Assembly (NCBI GenBank): GCA_010028905.1
Contig: RGZZ01000010.1
Coordinates: forward strand, 1 to 33,746
DNA: 33,746 bases
Origin: Pseudomonadota bacterium
GTDB lineage: Bacteria; Vulcanimicrobiota; Xenobia; RGZZ01
Direction: 5' to 3'
Shown: piece after piece, positions 15,890-22,709 of the stretch
Position numbering within the stretch: position 1 is the stretch's first letter
Layout: every line of letters begins with the position of its first letter
Made by a program: the position numbers and the translations under genes
Notes under the pieces: model-generated
The model's database searches: none
Seen by the model: the letters and a program-made list of their open reading frames with translations, nothing else
What the model was told of the DNA's origin: nothing

Positions 15890-17008
15890 GTGTCAATCGC
15901 GGGAGGCATGAGGCTCAGCGGGGTGCGGACCGCGCTCGCGCTCGCGCTCGTTGTCGAGGCGTGCCTCGTCGCCGCAGGTCTGTGGACGCTCAGTGAATCC
16001 AGCTACCCGTTTGTCGCGCCCCTCGAGACGCGACCCTTGATCCGTCCGTCGCGGATGACAGTGGCGCGTGCAGATCTCGTCGACTGCGTTCACGTCTTCC
16101 ACGGCAGCGCGGCCCTGGGTCGCGATCCTCTCGCCGAGCCCGGGAAGCGTCCTGTTTCGGCTCGGGCCCAGCTCGCCCCCGACCCAGGTCACTTCTCGTG
16201 GATCGTGCTCGAAGAGAAGGTGAGCCCCCGCGATGCGCTGCACGCGGTTGCCCTTCGCGGTCTCGCGCCGGGGAGCGTGGTGCGCCGTCAGACCGAGTCT
16301 GGCCTCGATGACGGGCTTCTCAGCGTGTTCTACGATCTGGGCGGGGAGACCCAGGCCTTTGCCCACAACTGGTCGACGGTCGGCGTTCAGGAGGTGCAGA
16401 TGGCGCCGCTCCTGCCCTGGACGAAGCGACTCGATGCCGTGGTTCTGTCGGCCTATGATCCGGAGCACTGTGCCGGGCTCGAATACGTGCTCGGAACGAG
16501 CCCCGACGTTCTGCTGCTCGGCCCTCCCCTGCCCCGGACCGCAGACACCCGCTGGGGGCGGCGTGGCGAGGAGGTTCTCGATCGTGTGCGCCAGGCTCGA
16601 CGCCTGCGAACCTGGACGGAGGGCCTCCATCGTCTCACAACGAGACTGCGGCTGCTCGTGTATCGCACGCTTGCCGGAGGCCAGGAGGCGGCGCTGGTCG
16701 TCGTGAGCCGGCAAGGGGTCACGGTTGTCGCGGGTGCGGGAGGCCGCCCCTTCGTCGATCTGGTGGAGCTGGTCGAGCGCCAGACGGGCTCGGTTGTCAC
16801 GCGCTTCATCGGTGACGTCGGTCTCGAGATCGTCGACGACGTTGTCACCGCTCGCGTCAGGCATCTGAGTGACACGCACGGCAGCCTCGAGGTGTCACCG
16901 GGATTCGGCACGTCGCTCGAGGGGCTGAGCCTGCTCTCCGAGGCGCTGGGCAGCGCGCGCGTGCGTCCGGCGCGACTGGGCGCGCGCATCCGGGTCGGTG
17001 CGCCATGA
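15890..17008 (+). CDS. Membrane-anchored protein with a degenerate metallo-beta-lactamase-like fold
   Basis: A 372-residue protein with an N-terminal membrane segment (about 13-34). Residues 137-320 follow the layout of the metallo-beta-lactamase-fold enzymes annotated as dihydropterin/beta-ribofuranosylaminobenzene phosphate synthase-like (COG1237 type), but the metal sites are missing. LLSVFYDLGGETQAFAHNWS corresponds to the LFDTG...LLHN region. RLDAVVLSAYDPEHCAGLEY (180-199) stands where DAVVLSHGHYDHTGGL is expected. VTVVAGAGGRPFVDLVELVE replaces the CSH...IVNIVE block, and FIGDVGLE replaces IGGFH. All His ligand motifs are thus lost except an isolated His at 193. The start may be GTG 15890 or ATG 15908 (its GGGAGG is too close). 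It lies 49 bases after the DnaB-like gene in the same operon. A binding or scaffold role is inferred. Confidence 0.72.
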   Translation: MSIAGGMRLSGVRTALALALVVEACLVAAGLWTLSESSYPFVAPLETRPLIRPSRMTVARADLVDCVHVFHGSAALGRDPLAEPGKRPVSARAQLAPDPGHFSWIVLEEKVSPRDALHAVALRGLAPGSVVRRQTESGLDDGLLSVFYDLGGETQAFAHNWSTVGVQEVQMAPLLPWTKRLDAVVLSAYDPEHCAGLEYVLGTSPDVLLLGPPLPRTADTRWGRRGEEVLDRVRQARRLRTWTEGLHRLTTRLRLLVYRTLAGGQEAALVVVSRQGVTVVAGAGGRPFVDLVELVERQTGSVVTRFIGDVGLEIVDDVVTARVRHLSDTHGSLEVSPGFGTSLEGLSLLSEALGSARVRPARLGARIRVGAP

Positions 17009-17010
17009 TC

Positions 17011-17039
17011 TGGAAAATCCAAGAATCTTGGGCTATAGT
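17011..17039 (+). promoter_or_regulatory. Probable promoter of the radical SAM operon with an operator-like palindrome
   Basis: TGGAAA (17011-17016), a 17-base spacer and TATAGT (17034-17039). The spacer contains the perfect palindrome CCAAG-AAT-CTTGG (17019-17031), placed where a repressor or activator would act on RNA polymerase. The gene starts at 17125. Confidence 0.55.
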
Positions 17040-17124
17040 ATACGATACGTGAAATGGTCGACCCCGCCACGTCGGGGAGAGCGCGCCACATCAGCAGAAG
17101 CATCACCGAGGGAGCACCCTGAAC

Positions 17125-18396
17125 ATGGCGATTGAGGCCGGAGCGGGTTCGCGGCAAGACGCTCAGGAGCCCGCGAGCGCGCGGGGCGCAGGGAAGGGCG
17201 GGAACGCCGCAGGCAATGGTCGTGGACGTCAGGGCGAGGGGCGCCGACGGCCCGTGCAGCCTGGCGCCTCTTCAGTTGCGGCGGAAGCGCAGGCTGATGC
17301 CGATGCCCAGGAGTGGACCGAGCCGTACAACTCGTTCAACTCCTGGAAGGGGCTGATGTACTTCCAGCACTACAAGGGCATCATCAATGAGCAGCTGCTG
17401 CCGCCGGTGGAGGCCAGCATCGATCCGACCTACGTCTGCAACATCGACTGCGTGTGGTGCAACTCCTGGCGCATCCTCCACAAGGACGAGAAGGTCGGCC
17501 ACAAGATGTCGCGCGACCACCTGCTGAGCCTGTGCGAGTTCCTGGCAGACTGGGGGGTTCGCGGGTTCTGCTTCGCGGGTGGGGGCGATCCGACGCTCCA
17601 TCCTGGCCTCTGGGATGCGCTCCGCCTGGTTCGGGAGAAGGGCAAGGAGTCGTCGATCATCACGAACGGCATTGCCATCCAGACCCAGGAGCGTCGTGAG
17701 GCCGCGGTCGAGTGCACCCGCTGGATCGGCATCTCACTCGACGCGGGAACGCGCGAGACCTATGCGCGCCTGAAGAAGACCAGTCCGCGCAAGTTCGATC
17801 AGATCATCGAGAACATCCGCGCGATGATGGAGATCAAGAAGGCCTCCAGCTCACGCTGCGAGATCGCCATCAAGTATCTCATCCATCCGACCAACCAGTA
17901 TGAGATCCTCCAGGCGTGCGAGCTGGCGCGGGACCTGGGTGTGCACCACTTCCACGCGCGCCCGGCCGCCTCTGAGAACATCGAGGGCCTCGGTGAGGTT
18001 CTCCACTTCGACATGAACGCCGTGAACGATCAGCTCGCCGCGTGCATGAAGATGCAGACCCGAGACTTCAAGGTGTTCGGTGTGCGCCACAAGTTCACGG
18101 AGACGATGAACCTGAAGCACGGCTTCTCGCGATGCTGGGCCGCGCCGCTGACCATCCAGTGCGGGGCTGACGGCTTCGTCTACAACTGTGTCGACTGGCG
18201 CGGAGACCCCCGTTTCGTGCTGGGCAGCCACTACCCCGACCCGCGGAACATCCTCGATTTCTGGGGGGGCGAGAAGCACCTGCAGCTCATGAAGGACGTG
18301 AACGTCGACAAGTGCCCTCGTTGCACCTATGGCATCTATGCACAGCAGATCGAGAATGCTGTGCTCAACGACGACATGTGCGTCAACTTCCCGTAG
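17125..18396 (+). CDS. Radical SAM enzyme with SPASM-like C-terminal cluster domain
   Basis: A 423-residue iron-sulfur enzyme expected to cleave S-adenosylmethionine to a 5'-deoxyadenosyl radical. The cluster motif CNIDCVWC gives CxxxCxxC at 105/109/112, followed by GGGDPTLHPGLWDAL (the 'GGEP'-like SAM-binding strand) and GISLDAGTRETYARLK near 190-205. The C-terminal region has CWAAPLTIQCGADGFVYNC and, near the end, CPRC...MC, consistent with an auxiliary-cluster SPASM or Twitch domain. Residues 1-62 are an unusual Gly/Arg/Ala/Gln-rich disordered leader not seen in typical members. The ATG at 17125 has GAGGGAG about 10 bases upstream. It is followed 7 bases later by a GT2 glycosyltransferase and then an 89-residue protein. 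The substrate is unknown; a modification linked to a glycan or lipid-linked sugar is suggested only by context. Confidence 0.9.
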   Translation: MAIEAGAGSRQDAQEPASARGAGKGGNAAGNGRGRQGEGRRRPVQPGASSVAAEAQADADAQEWTEPYNSFNSWKGLMYFQHYKGIINEQLLPPVEASIDPTYVCNIDCVWCNSWRILHKDEKVGHKMSRDHLLSLCEFLADWGVRGFCFAGGGDPTLHPGLWDALRLVREKGKESSIITNGIAIQTQERREAAVECTRWIGISLDAGTRETYARLKKTSPRKFDQIIENIRAMMEIKKASSSRCEIAIKYLIHPTNQYEILQACELARDLGVHHFHARPAASENIEGLGEVLHFDMNAVNDQLAACMKMQTRDFKVFGVRHKFTETMNLKHGFSRCWAAPLTIQCGADGFVYNCVDWRGDPRFVLGSHYPDPRNILDFWGGEKHLQLMKDVNVDKCPRCTYGIYAQQIENAVLNDDMCVNFP

Positions 18397-18403
18397 CGCA
18401 GAG

Positions 18404-19099
18404 ATGGCCCTCCGATATCCCGCCAGCCTTGTCATTCTCACGCTCAACGAGCGTGCCGGAAGCGAGTCGCTCTACCCGCTCATTCCCTTTGACTCGGTGG
18501 CCGAGGTCGTGGTGGTCGACGGAGGGTCGACCGATGGAACCCGCGAGTTCTGGGAATCCCATGGGGTTCGTGTGGTGCCTCAGGCACGCCGCGGTCGAGG
18601 AGAGGCGTTTCGTGTCGGTGCCGCGGCCACGAGCGAGCCCATGCTCTGTTTCTTCAGTCCGGATGGCAACGAAGACCCGGCCGACATTCCCCATCTCCTC
18701 TCTCGACTCGATGAGGGCTTTGACCTGGCCATTGCCTCCCGGTTTGCCCGAGGCGCCAGCAACGAAGAAGACGTGCACTGGTTCAGGCCACGGGCATGGG
18801 TCAACCGCGTCTTCACCTATATTGCGAACCGCCTCTTCAATCGTGGACGCTACGTCACCGATACCATCAATGGCTATCGCGCCATCAGAAGGGCTTCGTT
18901 CGACACGCTTCGGCTTTCAGAGTGCGGGTTTCCCATCGAGTATCAGATGTCGATTCGCGCAATGCGAAGCGGCCTGCGCATCGTGGAGATCCCCACGCAA
19001 GAGGGCCAGCGCATCGGGGGCGAGTCGAAGGCGCACTCGCTCCCAGTCGGGGTCGGGCACCTGAAGGTGCTCTTCTCTGAGATATCGAGGGCGCGCTGA
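18404..19099 (+). CDS. Family 2 glycosyltransferase (DPM1-like)
   Basis: A 231-residue single-domain GT-A glycosyltransferase of the dolichyl-phosphate-mannose-synthase-like GT2 group, predicted to move a sugar from a nucleotide-sugar donor, often to a lipid phosphate carrier. It starts SLVILTLNERAGSESLYPLI, followed by VVVVDGGSTDGTREF (nucleotide-binding strand and Asp), CFFSPDGNEDPADI (the DxD-like metal site), and INGYRAIRRASF near 165-176. Length fits the minimal soluble form with no C-terminal membrane helices. I chose ATG 18404 (MALRYPASLV), 7 bases after the radical SAM stop. The frame is open further upstream but overlaps that gene with a Ser/Thr/Cys-rich stretch unlike the family. 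It is coupled to the next gene by a 1-base TGATG overlap. Confidence 0.92.
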   Translation: MALRYPASLVILTLNERAGSESLYPLIPFDSVAEVVVVDGGSTDGTREFWESHGVRVVPQARRGRGEAFRVGAAATSEPMLCFFSPDGNEDPADIPHLLSRLDEGFDLAIASRFARGASNEEDVHWFRPRAWVNRVFTYIANRLFNRGRYVTDTINGYRAIRRASFDTLRLSECGFPIEYQMSIRAMRSGLRIVEIPTQEGQRIGGESKAHSLPVGVGHLKVLFSEISRAR

Positions 19100-19368
19100 T
19101 GGTTCTCGAGGTCGAGGTATGGGGAAGTCGAGAGTGGTATGAGCAGGCGGTTCCCCTGCTCACAGAGGCTGGCCTGCGCGATCTGCCCAAGCGGTCGTGG
19201 TCGGACCCGGAGACCGACGGGGAGCGCATGCTCATCTACTTCGATCTCGATGCGTCGCACAAGTCGGCCGATGCGCTGCAGCTCGCCGACGTGCTGAAGC
19301 GCGTGCGCGATCTGGTGATGGCGGGCGAAGCCCCCAGCATCGCAATGCGCTTCGTCGCGTCTCGCTGA
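19099..19368 (+). CDS. Conserved-looking 89-residue protein, unknown function
   Basis: An 89-residue alpha/beta protein. It starts with a strand (VLEVEVWG), a helix (REWYEQAVPLLTEAGL), a variable loop, a strand (MLIYFDLD), a long helix (SADALQLADVLKRVRDLVMAG) and a last strand (SIAMRFV). This beta-alpha-beta-alpha-beta order suggests a small ferredoxin-like or partner fold. No metal or catalytic motif is seen. The ATG overlaps the stop of the GT2 gene (TGATG), so the product is probably made in step with that enzyme and may be its accessory subunit or that of the radical SAM enzyme. I do not recognise a family. Confidence 0.75.
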   Translation: MVLEVEVWGSREWYEQAVPLLTEAGLRDLPKRSWSDPETDGERMLIYFDLDASHKSADALQLADVLKRVRDLVMAGEAPSIAMRFVASR

Positions 19369-19374
19369 AGGCCG

Positions 19375-19580
19375 TTTCCGCCTTTCTTCTTTCACGGAAA
19401 TGAAGAGAGCAGGTTGTTCAACCTGCTCACGAAGAAAGGAAGGACTGTTGGGACGAGGAAGTTCCAATGGCTGATCGGCGAAAGATCGCCTCTCAGTCGA
19501 CCATCGATCTTGCAATCGACAGATCGGAACCGGGTGAGCGGGTTGGCAAGGTTCTCGCCAGCCTCCTTCACCCAAGTGAT
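19375..19580. ncRNA. Dense hairpin region, possible structured non-coding RNA
   Basis: A gene-free stretch with consecutive stems. First, GAGCAGGTTG pairs with CAACCTGCTC (19407-19428), enclosed by CCTTTCTTC (19381-19389) with GAAGAAAGG (19431-19439). Second, CTGA-tc-GGCGA pairs with TCGCC-tc-TCAG (19471-19496, loop AAGA). Third, CGATCT pairs with AGATCG (19505-19526). Fourth, GGGTGA and GGTTGGC pair with GCCAGCC and TCACCC (19532-19573). The fourth stem contains a pair that is G-U only if the plus strand is transcribed, favouring plus. It could be a 3' untranslated region of the upstream operon or an independent RNA that ends at the terminator at 19711-19738. No known class was recognised. 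The first stem could also end the radical SAM operon. Confidence 0.45.
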
Positions 19581-19611
19581 ATGTCACGACGGGCGGCGCC
19601 ATCGTCTAGTC

Positions 19612-19655
19612 CAGATGTGAACGCGATGTAAACGGTTCTTGAACAAGATGTAAAT
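19612..19655 (-). repeat. Four 11-bp direct repeats resembling a Pho-box/OmpR-family operator
   Basis: Read on the minus strand, four head-to-tail 11-base units occur without gaps: ATTTACATCTT, GTTCAAGAACC, GTTTACATCGC and GTTCACATCTG. The core is GTTYACATC, and the 11-bp period puts every unit on the same face of the helix. This is the layout of PhoB/PhoP-type response regulator sites, including the Gram-positive TTWACA-N5 and actinobacterial GTTCACC repeats (established knowledge of those operators). No clear minus-strand gene lies directly downstream, so the regulated transcript is unknown. Confidence 0.7.
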
Positions 19656-19710
19656 CGATGGTTGCGATTTCATCACAATTCGGCCCGTGATTCATCACCG
19701 AGCAACGAAA

Positions 19711-19738
19711 AGCGGCTCGCGCGAAGGCGCGAGCCGCT
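19711..19738. terminator. Bidirectional intrinsic terminator
   Basis: A perfect 12-bp GC-rich stem (AGCGGCTCGCGC with GCGCGAGCCGCT, loop GAAG) is flanked by AAAA on the left and CTTCTT on the right. It therefore works as the terminator of the minus-strand rhodanese gene (TTTT tail) and, less strongly, for any plus-strand transcript coming from the 19.4-19.7 kb region. Confidence 0.88.
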
Positions 19739-19781
19739 CTTCTTGTGCCTTTGCGGGCACGGGTCGGGGTCGGAGGTGACC

Positions 19782-20327
19782 TCAGTAGCGAGGCATCGAG
19801 GGCTCGATCTCCTCGGCCCACTTGTCGATGCCGCCCTCGAGGCTGCGCACGTTCGTGAAGCCGTGACCGATGAAGTAGGACGCCGCGTCGAGGCTGCGAG
19901 AACCGTGGTGGCAGCTGAAGACCAGGGTGGTGTCCTTGGGCCAGCTGTCCATGATCTCGCCGATGAGGGGACGGCTCAGAAGCTGGGCGCCCTCGATGTG
20001 AGCGATGTCGAACTCCCACTGGTCGCGCACGTCGATGAGCTTGGGGGTGCTGCCGTTGCCGGCAGTCAGCAGGGCCTTGAGCTCCTTGGGGGTGATCTTC
20101 ATGTTGTCATCGACCTTCTGGCTCTCGCGGATGAACTCGATGGTAGCATCGACATCCAACACGTTGTGGTTGGCGAGAACCTCTTCGAGGCTGTCGGTTG
20201 GCGAGAAGCCGCAGCTCGAGCAGCCGCCGATGTGATGGCGCTGGAAGAGGGCACGGCGGGCGCTGGGGTAGGCCTCGAGGACCTCTTCCATGGTTGTCTT
20301 GCCAGAGATTTCCTTGGTTGCGGACAT
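19782..20327 (-). CDS. DUF1858-rhodanese fusion protein
   Basis: A 181-residue two-domain protein. Residues 5-70 match the ScdA-N/DUF1858 type: TTMEEVLEAYPSARRALFQ, then HHIGGCSSCGFSPTDSLEEV with a CxxC pair, often found in proteins handling iron-sulfur clusters or nitric oxide damage. Residues 78-178 are a rhodanese fold with LIDVRDQWEFDIAHIEGA and the active-site loop CHHGSRS, which keeps the catalytic Cys for persulfide transfer and a basic loop. It ends SLEGGIDKWAEE as usual. A textbook AGGAGG lies 9 bases upstream of ATG 20327. A near-perfect palindrome at 20412-20440 may be its operator and a strong terminator follows. It is a single-gene unit. A role in sulfur transfer or iron-sulfur repair is inferred from domains. 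Confidence 0.92.
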   Translation of the reverse strand: MSATKEISGKTTMEEVLEAYPSARRALFQRHHIGGCSSCGFSPTDSLEEVLANHNVLDVDATIEFIRESQKVDDNMKITPKELKALLTAGNGSTPKLIDVRDQWEFDIAHIEGAQLLSRPLIGEIMDSWPKDTTLVFSCHHGSRSLDAASYFIGHGFTNVRSLEGGIDKWAEEIEPSMPRY

Positions 20328-20411
20328 GGTGTTCGACCTCCTAGACGTTAAGGCGTCGGCCGGCGTCGAAGCCGGTTTCGCGACGCTCGCGGAGACGGGG
20401 CTACTGGGGGA

Positions 20412-20440
20412 GTATTCCCGACTGCTTTTGTCGGTAATAC
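20412..20440 (-). promoter_or_regulatory. Long inverted repeat upstream of the rhodanese gene
   Basis: GTATT-c-CCGAC pairs with GTCGG-t-AATAC around a 7-base TGCTTTT centre: ten of eleven positions match. It lies about 85-113 bases upstream of the rhodanese start in the 191-base gap between that gene and gap, a plausible repressor or activator site. Confidence 0.5.
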
Positions 20441-20477
20441 GCTTCTGCAGGGCTGTTCTCCTGCGACTCAGATCCTT

Positions 20478-20506
20478 CCTGACGGCCGTAAGATCCAGCC
20501 GTCAGG
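20478..20506 (-). terminator. Hairpin after the GAPDH gene
   Basis: CCTGACGGC pairs perfectly with GCCGTCAGG (9 bp, 11-base loop), starting 13 bases after the GAPDH stop. There is no T-tract, so it may be a weak or Rho-assisted terminator or a 3'-end stabiliser. Confidence 0.5.
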
Positions 20507-20518
20507 AGGACCACGGCG

Positions 20519-21586
<1,068 letters not shown>

Positions 21587-21743
21587 TCATCGCTTCAGAG
21601 GCGTCCGGCTTGATCGTCAGAGGCGGTCTGGCCGGGGGCGCTGAGAGGGCGCGCGCGTCTCGGGTGGGATGCGGCGGGCCTCGAGAGAGAAGCCCATCGC
21701 CGCGGGAGCCCCCCCTTCGGCCCGAGCCTCGTCCGGTTCCTGT

Positions 21744-22706
21744 CTAGATGGAGCCTTCTTCGGCAAGAAGTATCTGGGCGAGGCGAAGCAGACGCTGCAG
21801 CCGACGGCCCACGGTGACCTTCGTGAGGGGCGGGACAAGGGCTTTTCCCAGCTCCCGGTACGAGGCTTCGGGTCTGCGCATGCGCACGCGGGCGAGGGCG
21901 CGCATATCGGGGGGGAGCCCTCGCAGGCCCTGTCTCTGGTCGAGCTCGGTCAGCAGCGCCATCTGGCTGGCCGCGACGTCTCCCTGTCGCGCCAGGTTTG
22001 ACGTCTCGCAGTTCACACGCCGATGGATCTGGTTCTTCATCTCCTTGACCGACCGCACTTCTTCGAGCGCAAGCAGCCCTTGCGTCGCGCCCATCAGGGT
22101 GAGGGCCCTGGCCACGTCGCCCGCGGCCTTCACGTAGATCGCATCGTGGTACTTGCGGTGCAGGTGCCGAACCGGAAGATCAAGCTCGCGCAGCACCTGC
22201 AGGAGCAGCGTGGCAAACTCCGGGTCTCGCACGGTCCACTCGAGGTGGTAGGCGCGATGCGGGTCTTGCACTGACCCGCTGGCCAGGAACGCGCCCTGGG
22301 CGAACGACCGCCGGCAGCAGCGCCGCTTCGGCGGAGGGTATCGCGCAGCGGAGAAGCGTAGCCCGCCACTGATCTCCAGCCCGGTGCGCTCGATGAATCG
22401 CCGCGTCACGCGGGGCGCGCTGGGACCCAGGGTCACCGTGTACCTTGTCTCGGGCCGAGGCCGCTGGCGGCGCGTGGCCTCCCAGACCGCCGTCGGACCC
22501 TCGAAGTGGCGAACGAGGCGCAGAACCAGGCGCACGCACGGGGCGCTTGCGGTCTCGAGAACGAACTGGTTGAGCGGCGCGAGCCCGACGATCTCTGCCT
22601 CTGAGAGCATCAAGCCGGCGAGCAGCGAGCGCCGACAGCAGTTGCGTTCCGGCAGATCGCGCGCGAGCTCGTCCTTGACGCCCTGGCTGAACGATCGCCC
22701 CTCCAC
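21744..22706 (-). CDS. whiA: WhiA-family sporulation/cell-division regulator
   Basis: A 320-residue WhiA protein, a DNA-binding regulator with an N-terminal inactive LAGLIDADG-homing-endonuclease-like region and a C-terminal helix-turn-helix. The LAGLIDADG core has KRRCCRRSFAQGAFLASGSVQDPHRAYHLE (about 125-155), and the later block VRSVKEMKNQIHRRVNCETSNLAR (about 217-240) is diagnostic. The C-terminal HTH reads LPPDMRALARVRMRRPEASYRELGKAL. The segment usually reading SGVNHRL is altered here to VTVGRRLQRL, so the recognition helix may differ from actinobacterial WhiA. It begins 3 bases after the gyrA stop, so it belongs to the gyrB-gyrA operon. WhiA more often sits with yvcK/rapZ genes, so this neighbourhood is unusual. 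The C-terminus is slightly short, ending EEGSI. Confidence 0.92.
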   Translation of the reverse strand: MEGRSFSQGVKDELARDLPERNCCRRSLLAGLMLSEAEIVGLAPLNQFVLETASAPCVRLVLRLVRHFEGPTAVWEATRRQRPRPETRYTVTLGPSAPRVTRRFIERTGLEISGGLRFSAARYPPPKRRCCRRSFAQGAFLASGSVQDPHRAYHLEWTVRDPEFATLLLQVLRELDLPVRHLHRKYHDAIYVKAAGDVARALTLMGATQGLLALEEVRSVKEMKNQIHRRVNCETSNLARQGDVAASQMALLTELDQRQGLRGLPPDMRALARVRMRRPEASYRELGKALVPPLTKVTVGRRLQRLLRLAQILLAEEGSI

Positions 22707-22709
22707 AGG

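Noticed and set aside
18943-19602. 219-codon minus-strand frame that begins just past the 11-bp repeat array
   Set aside because: It overlaps the 89-residue and GT2 genes in antisense, has a Pro/Arg/Ser-rich composition typical of shadow frames in GC-rich DNA, and lacks a good ribosome site. Its position after the repeats is the only point in favour.
19595-19610. GGCGCCATCGTCTAGT, which resembles the 5' end of a tRNA-Glu
   Set aside because: No matching D stem, anticodon arm, T arm or acceptor 3' strand follows. It may be a tRNA remnant or chance; too short to call an attachment site.
21671-21703. GCGGCGGGC...GCCCATCGCCGC hairpin after whiA
   Set aside because: The stem is interrupted by mismatched bases and has no T-tract; in DNA this GC-rich it is not strong enough to call a terminator.
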